Source of the DNA: Onchocerca volvulus
Taxonomy: Eukaryota; Nematoda; Chromadorea; Rhabditida; Onchocercidae
Length of the DNA stretch: 64,000 nucleotides
Direction of reading: 5' to 3'
Assembly (NCBI GenBank): GCA_000499405.2
Contig: HG738137.1
Coordinates: 22,592,603-22,656,602 of the forward strand
The position numbers were made by a program, and so were the translations under genes. The notes beneath the pieces are model-generated. The model was not told where the DNA came from, did no database searches, and worked only from the letters and a program-made list of their open reading frames with translations. Below, piece by piece: positions 49,386-62,838 of this stretch. The stretch's first letter is position 1. Each line of letters opens with the position of its first letter.

Positions 49386-51617
49386 ATTTCTAGCTTGGAT
49401 TTTGTGTAAAGATAATCAATATGTGCGGTTAATATGTGAGAAAAATTCTACATTATCTATGGAATTGGAAGTTTCCGAAAAAAATTTAATCATTCAAAAA
49501 ATTTTGATAATAAAATTGACATAATGTTCGGCGTGAAACAAACAAATCTCAATATGATAAAAAAATCATAAAGAAAATCACCAACAATTTCGAATGTAAA
49601 ATCTGCAAAAATTTTTCCAAAACACCTATTCAAAGTTTGTCAGTAAGATCTAAATTCATAATCATTATCTATTTTGGGAACTACCATACTGTGATATCTT
49701 ACTTTGATTACTAATGATTATTAAAATCACCTGTTCGAATGGGAATCATGGACCTGGATCTAGATTTCTCAGAAAATGGACTCTAAAAAATTTTAAGTTC
49801 TTAATAGCAGATAAATAAAATTAAACAAATCACAAATATTGGGAGTAAAGGTATAAACACAATTTTTCGATTTGCGGCGCAACATTTAAATTCCTGTATT
49901 CTGAAATTTCTAAAATTATCGTATTTCAAAAAAGATGTTATTGTTCATTTTTCTAATCGTTGCAGTTAATATGAATTTGCATGTTTGATCTCTACTCTTC
50001 ACTGTTTTGTATTTATGTGCGCTTTTATAGTCCAAATTGTGACTTTCTTCAATTTATGTCTAATCATTAAAGTTTGTCCTAGAAATTTAAAGAACTACAT
50101 CTTCAATTCTACGGCCTTGATTAAATATTTTATGAAGCCATTTTGCCTTAATGAGAGCATTAACATGAGATACGAAGAGACTTATTTCTGCAATTGGATT
50201 TAATATTTCCATAAATTTGAAGAAATTATTTGGAACAAATCGGAATCCATAAAATGAGCTATAAAAGCAGATTATCCATATAATTTTTTTTGGAATATTA
50301 AATCGATTTTTGACAATATCAAGTTTTTATGTTAGAATTTACTTTCATTGATTTTCATGTTTAATCCTATCATTGTACCTATCACTTAAAGAAATAACTT
50401 GGTTGTATCTGTCTTATTATTCATAATTTTCATTATATTCTATATGTATTAAAAATAAAGGCATTATGATAAATATATTAACTGAGTGCTGCATATTGTT
50501 TTGAAATAAAAATTCAAGAAACGATGAAGTAGTCAAAAATAAAATTTGCAAGAAACAATGAAAATTAATGCAACTAAAAACAGCAAAAGGATTAAGACTA
50601 AAAATTCCTGGAAATGAAGCATGCGATTCTGATCTGTCCCTCATATAATGAAACAGATAGTCCCTTTCTAGCAGCCTAAGAGAGGGATAAGCCTAGCAGG
50701 CAAATTTTATGGTACCGACCAAAATTCAACATTTATCAATTGCAACCTGATCTCATATCGTATCTTCTCCATTACCACTGGTAATTACGAAGTGTCGGTC
50801 TTGTCACGGAGATCTGATGTTTTAAATTTCTTGGAATAAGAGGAGTGATGGGAGGTAGATAAGTACTATCCGCGATTTATCTTATCTTCAGAGCTTTTTC
50901 AACTTTTTATCTCCACAGTTTCTTGATTATGAAAGAATTCCGGAAGAGTGAAAACATGAAATAAAGCAAATCAGATAATTTGCAGGAGACTCTAACTGAA
51001 CGGAATCTTGCATTCATTTATTCACATATCTATCTTCTTGTATAAAAAAAAGATCAGTTCAAGATGCGAGGACCGGAAGACAATTCCCGAAAAATCTGAA
51101 ATACTTTCAAACACATTAAATGATGAAGCAAAACTTCACATCGTATTGCAAAGGGTTGGTCTCGTCACGAAAACCTGACATTTCAAATTTAAATTTATTG
51201 CTTAAAAAGTGTGGTTGTTCAAGTATTATTTGCGATTTTCTTTGAGAATTTTGTGGGAATACGAGGAGGACATGATTTGATATATTTTTATGAGATATCG
51301 AAGGAGAAATTGATAGCGTTCTGACTATGCTAGAAGGAAAATGTTTCCACTGGACAGTGCCGAAGCATGACTGCTGACTAATTAGTTTGCACTGCAGAGG
51401 CGCATTTAAATCTTTCCAGTTTGTTCGATGGTTTTAGCTTTTGGAAAAGTCAAAATAAAAACAGCAATACCGCTTTTTTTTATTAACTTAAAACAACAAA
51501 TAATCATGATAGTTAATTTATGGAAATTTGTTATTTGCAGAAATATTTGCGGAAGTGGATAGTCAGCTTTTTTTTTCTTTTTTTTCTGATCGAATTTATT
51601 TGAGTGGATGACCGTCG

Positions 51618-54600
51618 ATGGATGGCGAAGGAAGTGTGCTTAGCTCGGAAGTTGCTGCAAGTCTTCTCAGTTTAGAAGTAACAGAAAGTTTTACAATCGG
51701 TAATAAGTTGTTGATTATTGCAAATCTCTCGAAATGAGCTTTTATGACTAGAATTCAAGTCAAATTAAGATAAAATATCTAAAATTAACTCAAAATTTTT
51801 GTTTTAATATAAGTTGCAATCTTCAGTGTGACATATAATGTAATTGAAACATAAATAAACAAATGAATCAGTGAAAGAATGAGTCAGTTGCGCAAATAAA
51901 TGACGAATGAATAAATAATTGTGAATATTTGAAGGGATACTTGAAGTTTTGTTAATATATCACTATATCTTTTGTTAGTGACCGCTAGAAATCAATATTT
52001 ACATTAAAAGGAATTTATCATTATTGAATTATGAGCCTACATTACTACATACTAACCGGTTAGGATGAGGAAATCTGTATTGAATGCAGCTTTACCATGA
52101 ACCGTATTCAAATTGTTTATGTTTTTGCATATGGTTATACAAACATAGCATAACTACTCATTAAATAATAGAATAATTATTGTATTTGTTAAGTCGCGAG
52201 ATGCAAGCAAATGATATTGCATTTTCTATTGGTAAGAGTAAAGATCGAACAGAAATCTTTATAGGAGAAAAATCAGTTGCGCGGTCAGCGTCACAAGTTA
52301 GAAGAGTGAATCGAGTTTGCGTTGTGGGAATTGCTAGAAGTAATACAGAAGTTACAGATTTATTAAAGGTAATAGAAACATTTACTTTGTCAGTTAACAT
52401 ACTGATTTCACTTTATTATCTTGCTTTTTTCAAGTTAATTTTTTTAGTTTCATTTGACTCTTTTTTGTCGTAATATTTCTAGATTTTAGGAATGCTCTGC
52501 ATTGGTTGTTTTATCTAATCTTAGATCATTTTTGTAGAATCACTTTGGTATTGAATTGTTAGAAAGCGAAGATGGCTATGAGTTCACAGAGGACGCTGAT
52601 ATCACTTTTTTGTGCAGTGAATTCATTGATTGTCGTTGGTTCAAATATCTTAATTCCTGTCAGAAACCAATTATTGGCCCAGCACTTATCCGAAAACGAG
52701 CCGTAGATGGCAAGGTGCTACTAATTAATTACTTGATTGATAATACTTTAAAGTAGTTGCTTATTTTATAGCGATCCGATTTAGAAACAATTTAAAAAAA
52801 ATTTTTTTTATGACAATAAAACGGGCAGAAAATACTCATTGAAGTTTTTCTATTTTTGAAATATAGGAAATTGATAAAAAAATAATTTCCATATATAGTA
52901 ACAAATATTTTTGAGAAAATCTTATATTTTGTAGATGGATTCTAAAAAAAAAAATTTTTTTCTCATTGTCCATGTTTTTTTTATTTCTCCATGTATAGGA
53001 GGCTTCATATTTCAGCCCTTATTGGTACCTCGCCCAAATCGTCCACTTTATACAGACAGTATGTCTGGTGTGCGAATTGCTCTATCGGGACTTTCCACCA
53101 AAAATTGTCGAGAAGCTGTCGATCTTGTACATTTCATGGGCGGTAGCGCCCAACGAATATTTTCTGCTTCTACCACCCATCTAATCACTGATATTGCTAG
53201 AGGCAAAACATATAGGGTATTTTTTTTCTCATTAATTCCAAAAATTTAATAGGTAGAAGTAAGTGCTTTGATAATATGTTTCTGAGTGGAATAATATCTT
53301 TTTGAGAATGAAACAAATTATAAAAATTGTATTATTACAGATGGCAGTGTCAATTGGATGTCGTGTAATGCATTTAGATTGGTTGCGGGCTGCATGGGCT
53401 GCCAGAGATTCTATACAAATCAGTGTTACTACCACTGATTTTGTTCGTTAATTTGTTTATCAGAACTTTTTTCCTTTATTTATTCAAAAATTGATAGATG
53501 GAATATTTAAATTTTATTTTTAATTTTAAAAATTTCGAGCTTTTGTAGATGAATCGTTATATGGTTGAACCATTTTGCGGATTATCATTATGGTTTGTTG
53601 CCTACGATGAGAAAGATTTAACCGAAATGAAGGAGAAAACTATAGAAAATAGTATGTTTTTTTTGATCGCATTAAAACTACCTTTCTCTACTTTCTTTTC
53701 ACAACTTTTTATCAATGCGTCATAAGTTTTTTGGATGGAGCACTTGTTACATAGTATGTATTACACAAATATTCGTGCTATATATCCTCTTTAGAATTTT
53801 ATTGTTCAAGTTTGTTAGTCTGATCTTTTTCTGAAAGTTTGGACATTTAAAAAGGGTAAATTAAAAGAAAAAATGGAATAAAATAAAATCAAGTTATTAC
53901 TTGTTATATGGTATGTATTATAGTTTAACTCAGGTAATCAAAAAACAAAATGAAAAATAGAATAAAATTTGCCAGAATTTATATATTTACATTCCAAGTG
54001 CATTTATGTGAGAGGTTCCAAAGAATATTTGAGTTTTTCGTTACAGAATTCATCAGATTTTTTTTTTTTTTTTTTTTGTATTTATTTTTTAGAAGGAAAA
54101 GTAGCTGCAAATCAGAAGCAGGCAACTCATATCGTGGTTTCCACATCGTTGGATGCTAAAGTTGAGGGATGCGATCCAAAGCAACATCTAGTTTCCGGAG
54201 AAGTTTGTCTTCAAAATTTACTTATTTTAATTTGTTACGAATGAGAAGGATTATTATTACGCGGAATTATACTATTTCCAGTGGTTCTGGATCTCTGTAC
54301 AGTTGAACTGTTGTGCCAATGAAACTATCTATAAATGGAAAGGTCAACGGACAAAGCACAACTTTATGCTCTCACCAAATACAGCTGAATTAGCAAGTCG
54401 AGCTGCCAGCAAATCGGTATCCAAGTAAGCATTTATTTTATCTTTTATTACTAAGATTTTTTTTCCAATTGATAGTTCGGCTATTTAATATAATGATATC
54501 ATAATTAAAGAATATTTTTGCAGATCATCTATGGAAGTTCTTGATAGCAGCAATTGTTCAGCATTGCCAGGTTAATCATTGATGTTTGCGAACTTTGTTT

Positions 54601-57600
54601 TCTTGAAATGTAGAACGGTGATATAATTCTATTTTGAAACTGGTTCAGTGTGGTTGGTGATTGTATGATACATCTCTTGTTCCATACTTCTCTGATATGT
54701 AACTCTTATGTATCAGGAGTATTCCTTTAGATAATAATAATTATTGGTGCTGCTGGGACTCATTTATTGGTAGAGAATTAGCAAATACTTAAGTTTTCAC
54801 TAGTTTCAGATTATTCGGAGCATTTGTTGTCAGCGGATGATCTTGAGATATTAAATAATTCTCCGCGAAGACTCGACAAAAGATATGCTGTATGCAAAGA
54901 AATGCTCGAGACTGAGGAAAATTATTTAAGAGCATTGAAAATTGTTGTACAGGTATTTATCATTGCTGTTATTGCAGTGACATGCAAAAAAGGGAACCCA
55001 TCGATTTGTTATTTGTCATACAAATATTAGTTGCATCTGATTTAGAGAAAATTTTCATAAATTATTTATTTACTAAAAACAATAATCTATATTTGCGGAA
55101 TATTGGTATATTATGGATATAATTACATCTTCATGTTCTTTATCAAGCTTAAAGATTTTGGTAGTTATTTGCACGAATTCAAATGGATAGGTTTGATTAA
55201 CATTATATGTTTCCATTTTTCCGATCATTTCTTCCAGACTCCCTCTCTTGAACAGAATTTTATTTTTTTTGAATTATCTTAAATTGCTTAAAATTGCAGG
55301 TGTTCAAAGAACCACTTGAAGCGCAGTTATCGAACATAGATAGTGGTCTTCTCACAAAAGCTGAAATAAGTCAAATATTCGCTAAAATCCCTCCATTAAT
55401 CGATGTTCACGAAAATATTTGTCGCACTCTTCAAAGCTATATAATGCATTGGATGAATGAACGCTTGATTGGAAAAGTTTGATTTCTTTTTAATCTATTA
55501 AACAGATTAAATAGAATTATAATTTTATAATTTTGGATTGATCTGTCATCAGTCTGGATAATCTAGCAGAGAAACATACATTTTATGGCCAAATATGTCT
55601 CTAATTTTCATCATCGTTTTTCATTAATCCTTATCAGCAAAGTTGTTTCATGCAGTATTATGAACAAATGTAGCAGTAATAAGATAATCTGAACTAGTTT
55701 TTCGAATATTTTTGCTAAACCTTTTTTTATTGTTTGTAGACCTGCATCTCTCTTCATAGGTCTGGCTGGATCATGCTGCTGAATTGACACCGATATATAA
55801 AGCATTTATCAATAATTATGATACAGCCATTCAGACATTGAACGAATGCGATCAGACTAAACCAAAATTCCATGCTTTTTTGAAGGTAATACTGAAGTTC
55901 ATAACAAATACTTTTTAATATTTGTTTGAGTTAAAATCATACAGCATCATCAAATACAAATAAGTTGTACATATTTATACGAAAAAGAAAAAGATTTGTT
56001 TTTCATTATTAATCGAGCATTTTAGCTGATTCTTGAAATTTGAATTTTGAGGCTGCGGAAAGTCGCATTGAATGTCAACGGAACAGTTTACCCGATTTAT
56101 TAGTACGGCCAGTGCAACGCTTACATTCAGTAGTCTTACTTCTAAAAGGTATATCTGTTCTGTATTTATTTGCTTGTGAAATATATGTTGTTGTGATTAG
56201 GAAAGAACTAGAAAACTTTTTTCTAATTCTTTGTTTTTTGTATTTCCAGAATTTCTTTTTTAATTCTTATAAGTTTTTTCTCAATTAAATAAAGTGTTGT
56301 TATCTTTCAGCTATTTTGGAAAAGACAGATCGCAAAAATCCGGATAATGCCTACTTGATTAAAGCGAAACGAGCCATAGAGGCAGCTCTTACGTAATATT
56401 TGATTCGTTGGATTTATTTCTCGTTATCGATGAAATTTTTTTTGACCTCCATATAAGTAATTTTGAAAATGCCATATTTCCTTTTTTTGCAGAGAAGCGA
56501 ATGAATCTCGCAGGCAGACTGATTCTTATGCAATGATTTTCAAATTATCTAGTGAAATTGAACGATGTCCTGTAAGTTATCATCACAGTGATTTCAGAAG
56601 TAAATCAGAGATTTCGGATTTCATTTAAAGAAGAGGGAGTAAGGCATATCCGAATCAGAAAAAGCTTTTCGTGAGATCTTTCAAAATCTGTTGTTGATGT
56701 AATCATCAGATTGCCAGTGAAATACCGTAATATTTTAATACAACTTAAAAGCATATCGCTCAGATTTATGAGAAATTCGATGGAATTTGCATGTGCGAGT
56801 GTTTTTTTTTTAGAACATTTATATATGTCTCACAAAGTTCAACCTAATACTGCAGTTAGGAATTATGAGAGTACTGTAATGGTTTCAGGCTGATATATTA
56901 TCAAGCGCTCGAACATTAAAAACTGAACTGCATGTTTTGTCGTTGGGAGGTGAGGATGAATGGGCCAAAACTCGAAACAAGCAAATGTCCATATTTCTGT
57001 TTAATGATTTAATAGAAATTGTAAAGGTAATTCTCAAGACATAGATTCATTAGAAATTTCATAAAAGTTATTAACAGCAAAAATTTTATTTTCAGAATTA
57101 AAAAGTACAATTTCAAATGAATTTGAAACAGAAAAGTAGCACAATTTGTTTTCTCTTAAGGTACGAACGGGAAATGAAGATGGCAGCACGCCAACACGAC
57201 GCAGTTTCTCAAATTATTCTCTTACTAAACAGTTGTCCTTTTCTGTATTGCGACACGGCAAGAAAAAATATAAACATCATCAACAGTATATGCTCGCTTC
57301 GATTCGTAGAATACAAAGGCTTGCACATACTGGTAAATGTCCAATCTTATAATCAGAAATTGGAATGACCTTTTGATTCATATTTTATCGTACTATATTA
57401 AATTCGGATAAGTCAATTTTCGTAAATTCTGTAAAACTAAAAAAGTTTAGATGTAAATGGTGTATTCGTTCTTTCTTTCCGAGTTAGTCAAGGTGAAGAT
57501 TTTTGGGTGGCACAATGCTTAGAAAATCAAGAAGGAGAATTGGAAAAATTTTTGCGTGAAGTTGCAGATCAGGCAAACTCTTTTTCTTTTTTAGATTTCG

Positions 57601-58390
57601 ATTTTTTAATTTTCAACATTGTCTTCCTTTACTTGTTTGGTAATGATTCAAATGCGAAGTTATTTATTGTATTAATTGATTCTTCATTATTTAATCGCAG
57701 GTGTATAAACTAGTGGGAAGAAATACGCTGGTGGAAAAAGTGGACTTCGACAAAGATCCCGCATTATTGGGTGTCAAGGAAACTGTAGTCACTATCAAGA
57801 AGGCATTAAGTTACGCGTAAGCAATGTTTCAGATTGAAAATTTACATATATATAACAAAAGTATTGAAGAAACTAGCTGTTTTATATAATTGCCAAGAAG
57901 CATGAATTTTATAATCTAAGGCAAGAAAAGATCGCATTTTACGATTTGGTCTTATTTCGCTTTTGTAAGCATAATTTTCCACTGGAATTCTACATGTAGA
58001 AAGTATTGCAATAGCTTTGCCTATTCATCCTTGAGTGAAATTATCAATTCATTGCATGGCTATGCGTAAGCGTGTTCTTTTTTCAGAGTTCGAAATCCAT
58101 TTGGCGGATATCAAGCGTTAGGAACGCCTCATGTTCGACCGCAAAGTCAATTGAGGCGTGCGATATCTACTGTTCATTTGGGCATATCGAATACATTGTC
58201 ACGATTGCATTCTCGCAGTAATCTGCATCCAATTGATGAAAGTTTTGAAAGAACTTCACCAAATGGAAGAACACGTACGGCTGGTTTCACCGTACCGACT
58301 CGCGGTTTTCGTCAGATGCTTTCTGCTTCTACATTTCTACCCTCACTTGGACGTCGTGATTCCATATTTTCACATTCTATTAAGGAATAA
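51618..58390 (+). CDS. ect-2: Rho guanine nucleotide exchange factor ECT2
   Basis: ECT2 activates RhoA at the cell equator to drive cytokinesis. Exons: 51618-51699, 52208-52368, 52538-52714, 53016-53216, 53341-53442, 53549-53651, 54093-54202, 54282-54424, 54524-54570, 54810-54952, 55300-55476, 55760-55885, 56052-56148, 56311-56392, 56493-56571, 56889-57026, 57161-57332, 57493-57572, 57701-57816, 58087-58390, giving 879 residues, close to animal ECT2. Order: BRCT0 about 65-140 (RVCVVGIARSNTEV), BRCT1 about 150-235 (GVRIALSGLS, THLITDIARGKTYRMAVSIG), BRCT2 about 245-345 (VSGEWFWISVQL), DH about 395-610 (ETEENYLRAL, KPKFHAFLK, LLVRPVQRLHSVVLLLK), PH about 620-770 (NKQMSIFLFNDLIEIVK), then a basic, serine-rich tail as in ECT2. 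The acceptor of exon 2 and the first exon are uncertain. Intron 18 appears to start with GC. Confidence 0.94.
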
Positions 58391-59327
58391 TCTTTTGAAA
58401 AATGTTCCTCTACCACTATGCTTATAGTCGCATTTCTTCAAGACCAATCTGCATTGATTCATTAGATAGTTTATATTGCATTAACTTTTTGGATCCTACT
58501 GCATATCACATAGTTTGAAATATTCCATTCTTCTTCCAATAGCTCAGTCATCGAATCATGGGACCTCTGATCTCAGTGCATTGTTCTTAATGTTACTGAA
58601 ATACCAGTCATAACTTTAATTTTATAGCCTTCTTATCAAGCTCAAATTTGTAGTTGTTTTTAATGAGCTTGTTTCTTGTATTACACTGCATCTGATATAA
58701 TGTTTTCCTTGTATAATGATTTGTTGCTATTATACACTTATTGCATTACAGCAAAATATAGCACCATCATTCATATTCACAATTAGTTTGAGGATTGGAA
58801 AATCTGTTCAGCTTTATTATGTGGTTTCTTCTAAACGGTTATTCTTTTGAATTTTATATCTCTTTTGCTAAGTTTGTACATTTTGCAACTAGATGTGGAA
58901 AAAGATCGTCTTTTAAAGATATTGTATTAGTATCACTGTATGAATACAAATTTATGATTCGAGTGATTAAGTTATGACTAGCAAATTATTAATTATTCTC
59001 TTCACTTGATGTCATTTGAAAATTATATCGTTATGATTATGCAAAAACAACCAGGCTATTTTTAAAGAAATCAAAGAAGGACTGATGTGCTGCCATTTCC
59101 ATTACTCAAGAAATTTTCTTGATGTGCATTTCCTTCAGGAATTCATTTGCTCAAGCAGTATTTCTCTGAGAATTATTCATTAATGTATTTGATGATGTCA
59201 AATGTCTTTTCAGGATGAATATGAAGCATACCGATGTATTTTTAGAAGAATCCATTGACTTATAAAATCATATTATTTTACTTAAATTTTATAACAAAAC
59301 TTATATTATTAGATACAAAAGTGAAAA
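58391..59327. other. Converging 3' ends of ect-2 and the MAM-like gene
   Basis: No coding sequence seen. The two genes point toward each other, so this interval should hold both 3' UTRs. Confidence 0.5.
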
Positions 59328-62300
59328 TCAAAAGTTTCTTTGCTGAGAACACATTGGTCTCCTCTGTGAATCCAGCACTAAGAAGTCGCCAATACCGATA
59401 TATTCTTCATTATCCAGATTTTGAATCTCCATAGCTATCTGTAAGTAAAATAATTTTGGCAAAATATTCTTGAGGTTAGGCTAAAAATATTTTCGGACCT
59501 GAAATCCGATCATTGCTTGAGCTTTAGGTGTTAAACAATGTGGAAGCTGAAGATATGTCGTAGAAATTGTGCATTGCAAGTTGCCACACGGTTTTATTAA
59601 AGAGGATTCCAATCTTTATTACTAGTTTTTCATATGTCTTGAATGGGTATTTATTTCTCTTGGATGGGCAAAACTATGTCTAGTTAGAAATCTTGACAAT
59701 CATATTTGACTGATGTGTGGACTGACGTATTCGTAGTTCCCAGCTTGTAATGAAATCAGTTCTCGATACCACCGTTTAGTCTGTTTCTTCTGTATTGGAG
59801 CCTGTAAAAAACGGAAACGTATAAATTTTGGTGGATAATATGATTTTCAGTGGAAACAATGTTTAACAAACAATATTTTATAAAAAAAAAAAAAGTGGAT
59901 AAAATACCGTGAAGATAGTTTTCTCCGCAGGTTTTTCTCTCATTTTAACGATAACTCGAAGTTTTGGGTTTTTTGAAGTTTTGTGATAAGCGAAAGCAAA
60001 GTTAAAATCATTAATGGATTGGAAAGATGCAGTATAAAGTCGAGCTTTATTTACAGGTCCTGCGATATAAATAAACGAACTCGCTGGAAAATACTTCTTT
60101 CTTTATGTTTTCATTAAAAAATGAAATAATGTTTGAAATGAAATTTGTAACTTTCAAGATTATGGAAGTAAAAAGATTAAGCAGTATTTGGCTTATAGAA
60201 TTGTTTGTGTTACATTTCTAACAATGTTTCTACAAATTTTTTTTACAATTCGAATAGCAATTTAAATTTGGTCGTCATTTTCGATTCAAATTTTCTTTCC
60301 AAAATTTCAAATTAATAGTTTATTTTACCTGGACTGTAAAACGAGTTGGAAATGTTGCTATCTATTTGAATCCTATCAACATTAGCACGTGCAACAAACC
60401 ACACTGAATTCGAAATATCTATACCGCATTGGTCATCATCGTCATTGAAAGTACACTGTAGTACATTACACACTGATTTATATACTGTAAGAGTAGTTTC
60501 CATGGCAGGACTTCCTGTCGACTCACTTTCATCGTGCATGACTTGCGATATAATGAGGTCTTGCTAAAAAATAATTAAATCTCAAAAATTAAGATCGGAA
60601 TCGAATGAATAGAAACATGAGTTCATGGCGTACTAAAAATAGGCTAAGAAGACCTTATTCCTTTCTAACGCTTCTGAAGTGAGCAGAAAAATTACTATGA
60701 AAGTCAAAGACCGAATTTAAGTTTCAGTGAACAAAATCTAAATCCAATAGATACATTAGTCGGAAAAAATGTAGCATCGGAGCACAGATCGCCATAGTAC
60801 TCTAAATTGTCAATAATGGCAAAACCACCTTCCAGATTAGCAGAGTGAAATATGAAATTATCAGCTTGTATCAGAATCTGCAACATAGAAGTGAAAGTTT
60901 TTCTGAGAAGTGAATTGCAAAAGAAAATGACTTGAAATCAAAATTTTTTAGAAAATAAAAAAATCCGCTAAAGTTGGAATAATGAGACTGAATTTGGAAG
61001 ATAAAGTTCTGCAACAGAATTTCGTTGAGATGAATTCTCCCTTGTTTTTTTTTCACTCATCTCTAGCGCAATTTTTAATATTAGCGTCCAACTAATCAGA
61101 GTTTCTGTCTAATCATGACACCATCAGGAATAAAATGAACCAGTAATGGAACAGGTAAACAATATATCTGAATATTTTCAGTCATTTAATTCAAAATTAG
61201 AAATAAACCTGAAATGGTTGATTTCCAGGATCAGGAATGCTGATTTGTGCAGGTCCTGGACTGCCTCCCCATATTGGATTAGTGCAGAAGTCAAAATTCG
61301 GATATGGCTGACTAGTGCGTTTTAGGCATACTGTTAACCTTACTTCCGGACTTATCCAGTACCTGGAATAATAAATGTAATTTGCAGTCAAAACAGAACT
61401 GTCAGATCAGTCAGATGTCATTGAATAACTTTCAGTTTCGCATGATCTTTTATTTTCGGTTTAAAAGTAGTGGAAGTAATTATCATTTCATCATCTTTTC
61501 ATGCACTACCGTTTACTTCTTTTAAACTTTAACTGATTTTCAACAATTCTTCCGGTTTTGAATTTATCTTTATCGAAAGCTGAAACTGGACAGAAGTTTG
61601 TGATATATGTTCACTACCGTTTTAATTTTTCATTTTTTAAATCCTCCCTGAAATCTATCTGGAAATGTGCGCTTACATGAATCGCAGTTCTCCTGGTCCA
61701 AGCTGACAGGTAATCACATCACTAACCAGTGTCGCTTTCGAATTCGGAGCCTTGATTTTGTCTGTTGCAACAATACCATAAGTTCCATCTGGTGTAACAT
61801 ATGTTCCTGTTGATACCTATGCGAGTCATTCTATAGTAATTGATTAATATGTAATAAATTTAATTTTCCCAAATTACTTTATGAAATGTAGCGGATCGGA
61901 TTTCTTGACTTAACTATTATTACCATTTACTGGACATATATTTCTTAAATAACGTTAATGCAAAATACGAATCAACTTCTCGATCGCTGAAATCGTGTAC
62001 AACTAGGCTAATTTTGCAAAAAAAAAAAAAAAAAAAAAAGATATTTTGCATCAAAGAAATTGGATTTCGAAATTAAATTCATACCTTTTTTTTATCTTTT
62101 TACTTGTTCCTTTTTCATGCTTGTAAAATTTGTACCTTTTTTATATGAAATTTATACCTTCTCTTTAATACTTTAATAATTTTCCTAATGTCTGAAATCT
62201 GAACCTCTGATTTATTCAATATTCAAAAGTTATGTTCACTTTTTCTAGCATTCAAATAGAAAAGCGTAGAGAAGCTAATCTAAACCTGTAAGCGGTTACG

Positions 62301-62838
62301 ATCCAGTAAGCCATCACCACGGAACCAATTTAAATCATCGTTTATCAGCAAATTATCCAGATTATGCCATCGACAGCTCGAATCGAAGTCATAACAAAAC
62401 AAATCACTAGCTCCATCAATCGGTCTGTTTTCCATCTCATTACCTACCATTTCTCTAATTATATATTGTTAACAACTTGATATCATATGTCAATAAATGA
62501 ATAAAAAGTGGGGAAGATAAGTATATGTGGGAAGCAAATGGAAAAAAGTTTTATTTCTGCAATGATAGACTGAAAATTGTCGTGCTGTATCTATAATACA
62601 TTTTGCCTCTTTATATGATAATAAACGGGATACTTTTTTTCTGTTGTGTGAGAAAACTTTGGTGTTCTGAAGAAAGTGATCTTTCGCAATCTTACGTTAT
62701 TTCTGTTATTACTTACTGATACTTATTGGCTGTGATTTCAGCGTATTTTCTCCAAAAGCATGACGTGATCTTAATGCCACATTCTGCGCAATAGTATCAT
62801 AATCGAATGGCGTGCAACCATAAGCTATAATACGGGAT
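59328..62838 (-). CDS. Extracellular protein with two MAM-like modules, 5' end missing
   Basis: MAM modules are disulfide-stabilised adhesion domains found outside the cell. Minus-strand exons, 5' to 3': 62838-62717, 62452-62286, 61816-61677, 61362-61209, 60877-60755, 60563-60329, 60059-59908, 59801-59727, 59438-59328. All phases join, giving about 426 residues. The first module begins DLFCYDFDSSCRWHNLDN and continues NWFRGDGLLDRNRLQ, CQLGPGELRFMYWISPEV, VCLKR and NFIFHSANLEGGFAIIDNL. A second, more diverged one begins CNVLQCTFNDDDDQCGIDIS and continues ARLYTASFQSINDFNFAF and YIGIGDFLVLDSQ before the stop. The pattern C-x-F-(D/N)-D ... W ... Y/W core ... aliphatic-D/G-D is that of MAM. No signal peptide or start codon was found; the first listed exon needs an upstream exon ending in phase 2. 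I do not recognise the exact gene. Confidence 0.75.

Larger units (their letters stand above)
48001..51617. other. Spacer between the Paired gene and ect-2
   Basis: No supported exon; in particular no homeodomain exon that could extend the Paired protein was seen. It contains a hairpin-forming repeat at 48106-48221, a 49-bp tandem duplication at 49287-49385 and two diverged related blocks near 50797 and 51153. These are described separately. Confidence 0.4.
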
